From Dermanyssus gallinae (Eukaryota; Arthropoda; Arachnida; Mesostigmata; Dermanyssidae): 64,000 nucleotides of DNA. Below are positions 11,410 to 24,521 of this stretch, one piece after another. The stretch is taken from assembly GCA_003439945.1 (NCBI GenBank), contig QVRM01004780.1, positions 277,383 through 341,382 on the forward strand. Reading direction: 5' to 3'. The notes beneath the pieces are model-generated. The model worked only from the letters and a program-made list of their open reading frames with translations. It made no database searches and had not been told where the DNA came from. Both the position numbers and the translations under genes were made by a program. How positions within the stretch are numbered: position 1 is the stretch's first letter; each line of letters opens with the position of its first letter.

Positions 11410-12019
11410 AAAATATTGTGATGCTTTATTAATCATTTACAATACGCTTGCACACTCGGCAGTGCTCGCCTTTACATATATATATATATATATATATATA
11501 GTGGAGTGGTTGAATTCGTTAGCTGGAATCTGGACGCTGGCTCTTGTGTACAACTGACGGATGAAAGAGCAGGATCAGGCTCTCTCAAGTCAAGGGAATC
11601 GGCGTTATGGTGAGTATTACCCTAGCCTGGCGAAAGTGTGGAGAGAATTCCGCCTTTAGTGGGTTTGTGAGTCCCAACACTTGTGTCACACAGTCGCGCA
11701 CGCTAGTGACGCATATGCATTCTGCGTTCTTGCGAAATTTTCCAGTTCATAAGGATTGTGTTGATGAGAGAGAACGAGAGAGAGAAAGCGAGAAAGAGAG
11801 AGAGAGAGGGGGAGAGAGAGAGGCGGGATGGGAAGGTGAGGGTAGGGCAGCCGAATGCTGGATTTGCTCGTACGTCACCCGCTGCCGAGTGCATGGAAGG
11901 TGGGTTACCCGGCCGAGCCACGTGACGTCTCTAAGCCAATCCCCGGATGATAGGCCCCGCCGCTACCACCGCCACCGCCATTGGTGCCGTCACTTTTGCT
12001 CCTTCTGTTGCTGGCTCGA
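10981..12019. other. AT-rich spacer with microsatellites
   Basis: This stretch holds (TA)n tracts at about 11363-11407 and 11477-11500, the second MITE-like copy (11302-11441) and a purine tract (GA)n at about 11768-11823. Overlapping open frames at 11607-12032 are low-complexity. No gene is supported. Confidence 0.4.
11302..11441. repeat. MITE-like dispersed repeat, copy 2
   Basis: It has the same TGTAAATGA/TCATTTACA ends and arms as 3143-3278, with a longer internal (TA)n. Outside the ends the flanks of the two copies differ, which supports dispersal rather than local duplication. Confidence 0.5.
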
Positions 12020-13209
12020 CCATGGCTATTGACAAAATGACGACGACGACGACGACGACGACAACGACAACTGCGAGTATGAAGGCGGTAGCACACACAG
12101 CTCAATTGCAACTATGCCGCCAGTAGCAGCAGCAGCAGCGATGAGCACCACGGGCTATTTGAACGGCTGCTACTATCGCCGGTGGCTTATGTGGGTCGAG
12201 TGGGTTGCGTGGGTAGAGTGAGAGCAACTAACCCACCGACCGGTCGCCCGCCATCAGTAGTCTAGAGCAGTAGTCGTAGAAGTAGTAGCAAGTAGTAGTA
12301 GTAGTAGTAGCAAGTTGTAGTTGTAGTAGTAGCAAGTTGTAGTAGTAGCAGTGGCAAGTTGTAGTAGCCGCGGCGGCAATCAGGGAGAGAGCGTCTAGCA
12401 GCCGCCTCTGTTGGTTGCGCCTGTCACCGCCACCAAAGGGCGCTGTAGCGACCCACCAACCCACCAGCGCAAGCAACGAACCGAACCGGGCGGTTCGCAT
12501 CCTCACTGTTCGGCTGGCTGGCTGACTGAGTGTTTGTTTTGCGAGTAAGATTTAAAAAACAATGGCTGGTTAACTAACTAACTAATTGATTAACTGATTG
12601 ATTGACTGACTAAATGCAGTCTCTAGTAGGAGAGAGCGAGCGGGCGGTCCAACCGACAGACGATAGTTTTGTCATGTTTAGCTGCCTGGTTAGCCTATGA
12701 GTGTGCACCGGTTAACAAGTATGAGTAAGTTGGTGGGTGTCCGGCTGTGGGTTTGTTATTGTTACCGTTGTTGTTGTTGTTGTTGTTGTTGTTATACACA
12801 TACTTAGGCTCACCCATAACCCACTCAATCGCTAACCCACTTATCCATTTATCATCCATTGGCTGGCCTTTTTTTTCTGTCTGCTAACTAACTGCAAGTG
12901 AGCAAAGCGGAAGACGACCGCTCATTTTGACCGATGCGGGCGGCTGCACCCGCCACCGCCACTGAGCACGCATACAGTTAGCCGCACAGAGGGAAAGCCG
13001 TACAGGGGGAGCCGTACACGACACCAGCGGCAGCGGCGGGACAGCGACAAATGCTCTATCACAATTACCTCGTCTTTCTGTAGCATCACAATAAGCATCA
13101 TCATCATCAGCAGCAGCAGCAGCATTAATATGACCATCGCCAGCATCATCAGCACCAACCCGCCAAGAGAGCGGGCGGATGAGCAAGCAATCTACGCGCC
13201 AAGAGAACT

Positions 13210-13795
13210 AGCGGCCAAGTGGGCAAGTGAGTAACCCACACAGCAAGAGAACAAACAAGAGAGCAAGCAATCCACCCACGAACCCACCAAGAGAACAAAC
13301 AAGAGAGCAAGCAACCTACCCACGAACCCACCAAGAGAGCAAGTGGGCGAACAACCCGCTCACAGATCCACCAAGAGAGCAAGTGGGCGAGCAACCCGCT
13401 CACAGGTCCACCAAGAGAGCGAGTGGGCATCGAGCAACCCACCCACTGATTTTCCAGGGGATCAAGCAACTTACCCACTGATTTACTAAGAGACCGAGAA
13501 CCCACCCACTGATTTACCAAGAGACCAAGAACCCACCCACTGACTTACCAAGAGAGCACGCAACCCGCCCACTGATTTTCCAAGAGAGCAAGCAACCCGC
13601 CCACTGATTTACCAAGAGAGCACGCAACCCGCCCACTGATTTACCAAGAGAGCACGCAACCCGCCCACTGATTTACCAAGAGAGCACGCAACCCGCCCAC
13701 TGATTTACCAAGAGAGCAAGCAACCCACCCGCCGGCCCACCAAGAGATCAAGCAACCCGCCCACCGATTCACCAAGAGAGCAAGCAAATCAACAC
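13210..13795. repeat. minisatellite, units of about 32-40 bp
   Basis: Imperfect tandem copies share the core CCAAGAGAGCAAGCAACCC followed by GCCCACTGATTTA. The best-preserved 32-bp units lie at about 13540-13720; 40-bp variants occur at 13320-13430. It is followed by (CCCA)n at 13801-13834. The open frames on both strands here are products of the repeat. Confidence 0.85.
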
Positions 13796-13873
13796 AACCA
13801 CTCACCCACCCACCCACCCACCCACCCACCCACCGAGCAAGCGAGGGAGCACCCACCACCAATTTCGATCGCG

Positions 13874-13906
<33 letters not shown>

Positions 13907-15816
13907 GCGACTGTCACCGCTGGTGTTGTTGTCGTTGTCGTCGTCGTCGTCGGCACCAGCGACGACAGTAGTGCTGCTCCCAATACGCGCCGCTGACAGC
14001 GCCATCGTCGGCGACGGCCTCCAACGCTGAAGAAGAAGAAGAAGAAAAAGCAGCCGTGTGAGAAACAACACTACCTCGTCTTCTCCTCCTCCTCCTCCTC
14101 CTCCCCCTCCTCCTCCTCGTCCTCCTCATCCTGCTATTACGACTGCTACTGCTTTTGCTACTACTACTACTACTACTACTACTACTATGACTACTACGAC
14201 TACATCATCAGCATAATCAGCAGCAGCAGTAGAGGCGGCTACTGGGTCCTATTGGCGGCGTTGCTGCTGCTGCTGTTGTTACTGGCGGCGGTGTTTTTGG
14301 CAGCGTCGGCGGTAGGAATGGTGGTGGAAGTAATGGTGATGGTGATGGTGATGGAAGCTGCTGCTGGATGGATGGCTGGCTGATTGCTTACTGCTTGGCG
14401 ATCGGTCGGTCGGTGGGTTGGTCGGTTGGTTGGTTGGTTGGGGTTCATCGTCGTCGTTGTCGTCGTGGTAGTGGTGAAATTTGATGGTGATGGTAGCAGC
14501 AGTGGAAGTGTTGCTGCAAATGATGATGACGATGATGATGATGATGATAATGACGATGGCGGCGCCGCCACCATCACCACCACCTCCGCCTCCCCCCCAG
14601 CAGCAGCAGAAGCTGGAGCAACAGCAGCAGCAGCAACAACAACCCCACTTTGTGCTCTGGTGTTGACGACGACCCCACTTTTGTTGTTGTTGTTGTTGCT
14701 GGTCGTGGTCGCAATGGTCGTGGATCTATTGGTGCTGTAGATGTGCTGCGATAGTTAGTGCGACGATCGAGATCACCTATGACTTGTTTCTCTACTTGTA
14801 CGTGTATCATCGTCGTCGCTGCTGCTGCTGTCGGACTGCAATAGCGGCAACAACGACCCTAATCGTGCAGACACCGGGTGGTGATTGCAGCAGCAGTAAC
14901 AGCAGCAGCCATCCATCCAGCTAATAATCAGGTAGAAACAAGTTGATAGAGCAGCACGGTTGTTGGTGATTAATCAATCGGTTACGTCGGTCTCCACAGT
15001 TTTCAGTGTAGCCGTCGTCGTCGTCGTTGTTTTCGTCTTCTTCCTTATTGTTGTTGTTGTTGTGAAAATGTTGTGATTTTCGTCGTGATTGAGTTGTGCC
15101 CGTTGATGTTGTTGTTATAGTTATAGTTGTTGCCAGCAACAGCTTCGATCTAAACCAGCAGCAGAAGCAGCGACAGGTCCGAACCATCAGCAACAGGATC
15201 AAGAACAACTATAGCATCGTCTATAATAACAACAACAACAACAACGACGACGACGACGGAAGTGCACAACGTCGTTGTGTCAATAACAAGGACTGCAAGC
15301 CTTCTACTGGTGAGGGTGGTGGTGGTGGTGCGGGTGCGAACAGGAATACACGAACCCAAGGGAAGAAGAAGAAGGCTTGCGGCTTGTAGATAGATGTACT
15401 ACATCTATGAACAACTAATACGATTAACTAACCAATACAGCGACAGCAACAACGGCAGCAGCAGCAGCAGCAGCAGAAACAATATCAACAACAACAACAA
15501 CAGCGGCGGCAGCAACAGCAAAATAAGAAAAGGAGCTATCGAAACAGCAGCGTGTGAGCCCCATCTCGGCCGCCGCCACAGCTAAGGCGGCCACCGCCGC
15601 CGCCGCATTCATCATTGTGCAAGTGCAGCGTGCCGCCCAATTGCCTGATCGTCTTCCGCTGGAGAAACGGACGAACGGACGGAAAGAAGGCGATAGATAA
15701 CCCGAGGGGGCCTATGATGATGGCCAATGCTTGTCGGTTAGTGGTGGGTCTGTCCCGGTCTCTGTGTGTTTCTGTTTGCCTGCCAATCAGTCAGCCTGTC
15801 TATCTATGTATGGACA

Positions 15817-15927
15817 CCTACCTACCTACCTACCTACCCCATCCGATTCGATGGTGTACTGCTGGCGGCTCTCAGTAGCTCAGTAGCAGCAGGTCTCCTC
15901 TCGGTAGGTAGGTAGGTAGGTAGGTAC
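15817..15927. repeat. inverted tetranucleotide repeat (CCTA)n / (GTAG)n
   Basis: A (CCTA)n tract at 15817-15838 is followed about 65 bp later by (GGTA)n at 15903-15927. The two arms are complementary over about 20 bp and could form a hairpin in RNA or a cruciform in DNA. Confidence 0.7.
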
Positions 15928-17103
15928 TTGTCGGTACTGGTATCGGTGTAGGTAGTTGTCGGTACTGGTATCGGTATTGGTGCCATCAGTATCAGTGCCG
16001 TCTCTAGTTTGTTGTGGTGATCATCAGCAGCAGCATCATCATCACCACCACATACATTGTTGCGTGTTGCCCCTGTATGTCTGTTTGTCAGTCTGCCAGT
16101 CTGCCGCCAGCCTGTTTGTATGTCTAATTCGTGCTGGTGTTGTGCTTCATTTCGTGGTTGGTTGCTCATCGATATAGCTGGTGATGCTGGTGATGCTGGC
16201 GGTGGTTGCGGCAGAAGTAGTTAACGCAGTCAGTGGTGACCGATCATCATCAAGCAAGCAAGCAATCGATGGTTGAAGCGATTCGATGCCGACCGACCTC
16301 TTTCCCTTCCTGTCATCAAGCAATTCGTACAAGTGAACGAACGGCGACGAATGGGGGCGGACAAATGATGCGGATCCACTACGAAGCAAGCAGCGATTGA
16401 GCTCATTAACTCTATCTATCTGGAGCTGGTGGTGAGCCGCCGGTTGACGGTCGAGTGGTCGAGAAACTCCATCGATTGACAGAAATTGCTAAAACGTCGT
16501 TGGTGTAATCGTTCTTTTTGCTGTTGTTGTTGTTGTTGTTGGTGTTGTTGACGGCGTCGTCAAAAGGGGCCAAAACACGGCAGCTGCAGCAGCAGCAGCA
16601 GCAACAATAACAACAACATTAGCAACAATAACAACAACAGCATCACGACGTGACGGGTCTACGAGACGACATGATCGAGCGCAGAGCAAACACGAATGCG
16701 GCCTTTGCAACAGCAACAAAGGTTTTGTAACGTTGGTCTTGTCGTTTCGCTGGTAGTAGTGGTTGTAGCTGTCGCTCAAGTGATATTTAGCACTACTGTG
16801 TTTTGTTGGTGCTAATTAATAGTATCGGTGAGTACTAGATGACAACGACCACGACAACACCAGCAGCAGCAGCAACAGCCGCAACAACAACAACAACAAC
16901 GACAGCCGCAACAACAACAACGACAGCCGCAACAACAACAACAACAACAACGACAGCAACAAATATTATGTTGTGCGACTGTACGGTGTGTACAGCAGCA
17001 GCATAACGAGGAGAAAGTGGAAAAGACGAGAAACAGCAGCGGGTGGGGGGAAGAAGGAGAACGGGGAAGGCCCTAAAAAAGAAGCCGGTGGTGCCTTGGT
17101 GGT

Positions 17104-17248
17104 CGGTCGAAACGAGCCAACCAGGGAAAACGTTGTTGTTGTTGTTGTTGGCATTGCAGCTCAACGCGACGACAAAGAAGAACTGCTCCTGCATTACTCA
17201 AGACAACCACAACAACAACAACAACAGGAACCGCAAGCAACAAGCGTG
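17104..17248. repeat. duplicated (TTG)n-core-(CAA)n unit, copy 1
   Basis: The unit reads GAAACGAGCCAACC, then GGGAAAACG(TTG)n, a core of about 60 bp containing ACGACAAAGAAGAACTGC and TCAAGACAAC, then (CAA)n and GGAACCGCAA. A diverged copy lies at 19188-19347. The (TTG)n and (CAA)n arms are complementary, so each unit can fold into a hairpin with the core in the loop. Confidence 0.7.
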
Positions 17249-18343
17249 ATAACAACAACAATCACAACAACATCGAGAAAAAGAAAAAGTGTCGTGAGTT
17301 TGTGCTGTGCTACAAATTTGCTCGCTGTTGTTGTTGTTGTCGTTGTTAGGGTTGCCCTCAGGAACGGATCGACAGATGCTATTGACGTTATTTGTTGATC
17401 GTGTGTAATGTATTGTTGTTGTTCTTGTTGTTGTCGTCGTTGTTGTTGTTGTTGTTGTTGTGCAAGTGAAGCGGAACCGTGAATTAGTACGAAGTGTCGT
17501 TCGCCGGCGTCGTGGTGATGATCTGAGCCGGCCCGAAGCAGCCTCGATCCATACATACATACATCCATTCATCTACCCACCCTCCCTCTCTCCATACAAT
17601 CCACCGGCTACTCATAGCTTGATGAGTTATCATCATCAATCGAATAAGCAGTATTAGGTGAACAAAGTTACAACCACCAAGCTCCGCCTCGGAAGCTGAC
17701 GATTTGCGTGCGTTTGCAGTAACGTTGCATACTTGCTGATTGTAGTGGTGATAGTGGTGGTATTGCGGTCAGCAACAAAAGCAATAATACCAACAACAAT
17801 AACAGCAAGCAGCAGAAGAAGAGAAGAGAAAGAAGAAGCGCAACAACAACACCAAAAATAAAAACAAGTACATCAGTGGAAACATTGATATAGCAACTCC
17901 CGCAGCAGCAGCAGCAGCAGCAGCGATAAACAATCGTGTAGAAAGACCACAGCAACAACAACAACAACAGCAACAACAACAGAAACAACAACCACAGCCA
18001 CATTGTCACACAAATGAGGAGAATCGAGACGAGGCCGGCCATCGTATTCGTCGATGACGTTCTGCAATCGCCAGTCGCGTTCCGGCAGAGCCAGCAGGAT
18101 CAGTCGTAGAAACTGTCACTCTAGGATTCTTCGGTTGTGCTTACGATTTGTGCTGCTCGATGATTTGCACTGCTGCTGCTGCTGCTGCTGCTGTGGCTGC
18201 CGACGCAGCGGCTTGTGTCCCATAGAAGAGAGTATCGATCAACAATCGTCTTCTACAATTTGGTAGTACAATTGTGGTGGTGGTGGTGGTGGCCGGTGAC
18301 AGTTCTGCGTGCGAGAGAGCAGGCCAAGAGAGGGAAAAAGATC

Positions 18344-18393
<50 letters not shown>
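18344..18393. repeat. (TA)n microsatellite
   Basis: A TA tract of about 50 bp lies within the triplet domain and is followed by (GA)n. Confidence 0.9.
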
Positions 18394-18396
<3 letters not shown>

Positions 18397-19187
18397 AGAG
18401 AGAGAGAGGGGAAAATATAAACAGAACCAATCGACAGCAGAAACAAGGACAACAAAAGCGACAGGAGTAACAGCAATAACAACAACAACAACCACCGTTA
18501 CAACCTAATCGTACTAAAACAAGATTCATCATCAATCAAATCAGCAAGCAGCAACAATAGCAACAACAACAACGGCAGCAGCAGTTCTTGTAGCAAGAAG
18601 ACCACAATGATGATCTACTACTGCTACTACTCCCTAAAGAGCACTCGCCGAACGACGCAGTAATAATCGAAACAACAACAACAACAACAATAACGCAAAA
18701 GGTGGAAAAGTACAATGACAGCAGTAGCCGCTGAGGCGTTCAAAATGAAGAACGGGGAGGCGATGGAACAACAACCAGAACAACAACAACAGTAACAGTT
18801 ACAATTACAGCTTGAGCTGCATCATCAGCTAAACCGCCAATGGCAACAGCAACGGCATTTGCAGTGAACAAATTGTGACGACGACGAGAACTGCCTCTAG
18901 CCATACACCCCAATTCTAGTAGAGAAATAGGCGTAGTCAAGCTGTCTATCTACCGATCGACCTATGTACGTATCGGACCGTACCGGCTTGTAGCAGGACC
19001 ACGTATTTCTACTGAACGAAGTGTGCTGTCCACAATTACCTCTCTTTTGCTGCCAAAAAAAAAACAAGTCGCAGGCCATTGGACAGGTTCGTCGTCGGCG
19101 GGAATCGTCCACCATCCTCCGTCCCCCAGGCTCCATCCAGACCTTCTCGTCCTCTTCCGGCTCCAGTCTAGCAACCACCAACCAGCT

Positions 19188-19216
19188 TGGTTGAAACGAG
19201 CCAACCCGGGAAAACG

Positions 19217-19248
<32 letters not shown>

Positions 19249-19347
19249 GGTATTGCAGCGCACCGCGACGACAAAGAAGAACTGCCCCGGCATTATTCAA
19301 GACAACAACAACAACAACAACAAAAACAACAGGAACCGCAACAAGCG
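19188..19347. repeat. duplicated (TTG)n-core-(CAA)n unit, copy 2
   Basis: Same order of blocks as 17104-17248, with a longer (TTG)n arm (about 12 versus 6-7 triplets) and about ten substitutions in the non-repeat core. The core is well preserved although the tract lengths differ. Confidence 0.7.
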
Positions 19348-22300
19348 TCATATTGTGTGCGATAACAGGAGCCGGCGAACCAGCAGGCAGAGATCGGTTG
19401 GTTACAGCAGAGATGGCGGCATAACATACATCGCACCGCCATCATCATTTTCATCTTCATCAGTTAACGTCACTAGCACGGCTCCCGCCATTAAGCATAC
19501 CGACGACAACGACAACAACAACGACGATAACGATGATTACGACAACAAACACGCAGGCGTATTATTATTGACTGATTAATTAATTCATTAATTGCCTGTT
19601 ATTGCTGCTGATGCTGCTGCTGCTGTTGATATTGCTATTATTGCTCTTTGATTGATTCGACCGTTCGTTCGTTCGTTCGTTCATTCATTCACGGATACCC
19701 GACGACGGCTCGCGCCGGTTAATGACGACACATGTTGGCCTAGATGGTTGCTGTAGCACGCACAGCAACAATAGCAACAACAACAACAACAACAACGGCA
19801 AGGGCAACAACAACAACAACAACAACGATAACAACAAGGGCAGCAGCAGCAGCAGCAGCAACAACAACGAACCGAATAAGAAAAGTTCATCGTGATTATT
19901 CGTCCGTCCCGGGCCTCAAAGTGTGTCTGTGGCGGCGCCTTATCGTCGTCTGCCGATTAACACCGACGTTGCTGCTCGAATGGCCGACCAGTTGCTAATG
20001 CTGTTGCTGCGACTGTAGTTGCTATCGTTGTTTACTAGTGCAACCACGAATTGCAGACACTGACAGTGTAACAGTGTAGAACTACAGCTGACTAAACTAT
20101 ATCGCATCCTCATCAAGTTCAACACCAACATCGATCGATCGATCGATCCATAAACCCCCACCTACTCGGCATCAACCTCGCACATCAGCATCGCATCGCA
20201 CAGCAGCTTAGCGGCATCATCGAGCAGGTGGATCTGCTGCTGCTGTTGCTGTTGTTGTTACGGTTGTTACATTTGTGGCGCAAAAAAGGAGGTTGTCCTT
20301 CCTCAAACCACAACAACAACAACGACAACAATAACACCATCATCAGCAACAACAACAATATCAGCAGAAGCAACAACAACAACAACAATAATAACAACAA
20401 CGCAAACAGAACGCATAATCGACCTAGCACAGTGCAGCCGCACCTTGTTGTTAAGCGGAGCATACATACATCAGTAGTTGCTGTTCTTGCTGTTTGCTGT
20501 CGTTACGGTTTTATACTTACTACAAGGTGTTTATTGTATGCTTGTTTGATGTAGCAGTAAAAGCAACAACAGCAGCCGCTTGCAGCATCAACCGATCATG
20601 AACTCTAGGTGTGGAGTAGTATTGGTGTTGGGTCTCCATTAACTCTATCCGTATCGACTTCATTAACAGCGTCTCTAACATCGTCGTTATTAAACTCACC
20701 ACTACCATCATTATCACTACTAGCACACAGGCAGCTGCAACTACAGCAGCAGCAGCAGCAGCAGTAGGAGTAGGAGTAGTTAGAAACATTTTTTTTTTTT
20801 AGTAGAAACAGCGTCCGCTTCGAATTACTGTTACAGCTACCGGTACTCTGTTAGGTAGCGAAAGAGAAATAAGTGAGAGAAAGAACTCTGTCTGTTTGTC
20901 CTCCGTCGAACTCATCAGCGTATCGTAACGTTTTGTTTCTCTGCTGTTCATGATTGTTGTTACATTGTCGTGTCGTTGTTGCAGCTCTCAACCGGCTGGC
21001 TCACCCGGGTGGGTCGCTCGCTCGCTCGCTCGCTCGGCGGGCGGAGGCAGGCCACACCGTAACCGAGACGTCGTCAGCAGCTCATCATAATTGATGGTGG
21101 CCGGCCGCGTCTGCGCGGACACGTAAGGCGCGTCGACGTCTTCATCATTGGCGTCATTGTCGTTCTCGGCGTCACCGTCGTACATGAAGAACGTCGTCCG
21201 AACCAGTCGAGGACCGGACAACAACAACAACAACGGGAGGTTGGGGGCACGTGCTGTTTGTTACTGCGGCCGCTGACTGTCTGTCGTTAGACGGCCGTCT
21301 CTACGCCTTTCTCCTTCTCTCTTGTGTTCGAGTTCGGCCACCGTATCTCCGTATCGGTATCTGTAGTAGCCGTCTTCCTTTCTGCATCCTCCTGCACCCT
21401 CCATCTACGTACGCACCGGCGGGCGCGAGTTGAGGCTGGCCTATCCATTCTGTGTGTGTGTGTCCTGTCCTGTCCTGTCCGCCTGCGCCCTCCGTCGTGT
21501 CTGCGTGAAGTGGCCAGACCGAGCAGGACCGACCGACCGGGCCTTCCTGGTCTACCTGCGTGCGTACCTTCCTGCCTGCCTGTTGCCCTGTGGCTGCGGC
21601 GTGACATGTGTGCGTCGCCGTGACGACAGCTATTCATTCGCCTTCATCTTCAATTCACATACAGCGCACAGCGCAAAGCCAAGTGAAGAAGAAAGCGTGA
21701 CATCATCTACGCGTTCTGATAGCGAAGGAGGGGCAGGTTGGAAAAGGTTGCAAGAGGTTGTCGAAGCAAAACAACGTCGAAGAAGAAAGAGGAGAAGATA
21801 AACCCGAAGAAGAAGAAAAAGAAGGGAAGAGGTGGAAGAGGAAGAAGACGATGTACCGCAACAACAAGAACGACAGAAACAATCATTGCTATGACGACGA
21901 CGACAACAACAACAACAACAATCGCAACAACGTCACAATCATAATAACAACAACAACGAGAATCATCACCATTGGAACTAGCTGAAATGTTTCCAATATC
22001 ACCAGTAGCAGTGACATCAACAACAACAACAATAACAACAATAACAAGAACAACCTCAGCAACAGCAGGCGCCGCTGCCGCAAGCTTCATACAGGTGTCA
22101 GAGGATGTGAGATAAAGTGAGATCAGTGAGTGCGAGATGGAAGTGAGAGAGCAATAGACATCGATCGAGATATCAAAAGAAGAGTCGTCTGTATACCTAC
22201 CTACCTACCTACTTACCTACCTGTGGGTGCGTATCTGTGTAGTGCTTATGTGTGGTGGTGGTGTTGGTGTTGGTAATGGTAATGGTGGCAGAAGTTGGCT

Positions 22301-23203
22301 GGCTCACTCACGCACCCATCCAACTCCTCAACGACGTGCGGCGACTTCGTACGTACGATCGACAGTACGCGAACATGTGCAGAAGAACATTGTGCGCCGC
22401 ACCGACATCCATTGACCGACCGACCACGTCCGACGACATCCTCGCCGTCCGTCAACGTCAACGGACGTCAACGACAACGACGCTCTCGCCGCGCCGGCGG
22501 CTTCTGCGACTCGAGAGTCATCAGACACTCTCACGCTCACACACAGAGACTCAGCTACTGTGCTGGCGACACAACAATTTGTTTGTCTGACCGTCTGACA
22601 GACTAACTGTCGTCTCTCTCTCTGTCTCTCTCCATCTCTCGGTTTGTTGTCTGTTGTTTGTTGTCGAGGATAGACAAAAAGCAGGAGCGTGTTCGTTTGA
22701 CCGCCGCAACTCCTGCGCATGCAACCACGCTGCTAGCAATCACTCTCTCAATGCAATTCTTGCAGTAGTTGATGTTGGTGTTGGTGTCGTGGTTGAAATC
22801 GTCGTCGTCGTCGTCGTCCTTAGCGTCATCGGGAGCGTCATCGGGAGCGTCATTGTCGTCGTTTCTGTTAGCAGCACAAATGTCAGGTGTGGATAAAGAG
22901 CAACGTGAGCCAATTGCGGCGTTGTTCTGATTGTGAGAGCAGCACGACAGCACGAACAAAGAAGAAGAAAGCGGCGGCATCTACGGAGGCAGCGCCAACA
23001 ACAACAGCAACAACAACAACAACAGCAGACAAGATCAACAATAACCAAGAAGACCAACAACAACACAACAACAACAACATCGAAAACAACAATAACAGTA
23101 ACAATAACAAAAAAGATTGACCTATTGATCCAGAGCCTAGAGCTTCTGTATCTTACTAGCAATATCAATCAGCTGACCTACGACTGAGCTTCTACTATTA
23201 CTA

Positions 23204-23236
<33 letters not shown>

Positions 23237-24064
23237 GTTGCTGACGACACGTTCAAGTGTTAGCGTAGCCGGGGTTTTTGGCACTTGTTAAGTGCCAATG
23301 TTGACGCCGAATGTTGCTGTTTCGAGCGGCGTCGTGTGTTCGTCGTCGTCCACCGGCGTCCTCCGACGACCACAAGCTACCGCCGGCGAATCAAAGGGCG
23401 GAGGATTAAGAACTAACTTCTACTACTCGCCTCTCTGCTTCCGCGTGATTTATTATTATTGTTGTTGTTGTTATTCGCGTAGTGCAGCACGAATCTCTTC
23501 TGTTCGAGTCGCCAGCAGATGCCTACGGCGGTTACAACAATAGCAGCACCAACGACAGCAACAATAAAGTCAAGACAAACAGCTACAACAACAACAACAA
23601 CAATAATTCATCAGCTACAAAAAAATAGCTGCCGTTTGAGCTATGGCCTCTGTACTCGTCGTGTTTGTGCGGCATTGTGGCAATTAACTCATTTCTTGTT
23701 ATTGTTGTAACTAGTGTTGATGGTTTTGGTGTTTTTTCCTCCTCATCATCTTCGCCGTCGCCGTTGTTAATGTTGTTGTTGATGTTGTCGTTTTATCGAA
23801 GTTGTGGTGGTTTTGATGACGGTATTAGCAACAACAACAACAACAACAACAGCGACAAGAATAGTAACAAGATCAACAACGACAACAACAACAACAACAA
23901 TCGTGCGTGATGGATGTGAGTGACAAATCCATCGTTAAATGCGGCGTGAACGTTTCATACCGATGTGCTCCTACTTAATACTGTTCTCATCGTGTCCAGA
24001 GCAACAACAACGACAGCAGCAACAACAACAATATCAACAACATCAACGGCAGCAGCAGCAGCAA

Positions 24065-24102
<38 letters not shown>

Positions 24103-24440
24103 GCAGCAAATCGGCCGGTGTTTTTCATGTCAACAGTGTATTGGTGTTGTTAGATTTGCTTCAGTGACTGAGTGAGAGACGTTCAAGTGGTTGTTGTTGT
24201 TGCTGTAATTATTATTGTTGCGTTGTTGTTGTTGTTGATGTTTTCGTCGTCGTCGTCATCGTCGTTGTCGTCGTTGTTGCCTGCTGCGATGCGGGGGGTG
24301 GGCTGAGTGAAGGCTGAGCGTGGACGGAGCACAATATCCGTCCAGCCGCCACCGGCTTACACCAACCGGAAATCCTCGAATTCACCATCTGCGGCAGCGG
24401 CAGCGAGAGTCTCTGCTGCCGCAGCTGCCAGAAAGCCATC

Positions 24441-24521
24441 ATGGCTCATTATCAAGGCGGGCAGAGCGGCGCCTCGAACGGCGCCAGTCTCGAGGATTGT
24501 CACACGAACTTTTTTGCTTTG
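24441..24521 (+). CDS. MED13: MED13 exon 1
   Basis: Codes residues 1-27. The block [14 protein letters not shown] is the family's N-terminal signature. The donor is TTG|GTAAGT, phase 0. The ATG is the first in frame directly before this signature. Any upstream non-coding exon cannot be seen. Confidence 0.85.

Larger units (their letters stand above)
12020..24300. repeat. 12-kb triplet-repeat domain upstream of MED13
   Basis: Nearly the whole interval consists of clustered short triplet tracts, CAA/CAG and their complements TTG/CTG, with GAC/GTC, CTA, CCG and GAT runs, separated by 30-150 bp of more ordinary sequence. Tract polarity switches repeatedly between strands. Open frames here translate as homopolymers (poly-N, Q, T, V, L, D), with no conserved domain, and are treated as repeat artefacts. 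Its position immediately 5' of the MED13 start suggests promoter, 5'UTR exon or first-intron sequence, but no transcription signal can be fixed from sequence alone. Confidence 0.75.

Noticed and set aside
13210..13795. CRISPR-like array
   Set aside because: Units are tandem without unique spacers, and the genome is eukaryotic.
13149..13862. Trp/Val/Gly-rich repetitive minus-strand proteins
   Set aside because: Generated by the minisatellite unit; no start context or conservation expected.
14239..15727. Many open frames of poly-N, poly-T, poly-V, poly-L or poly-D on both strands
   Set aside because: They are translations of triplet repeats in different frames; none has a domain or balanced composition.
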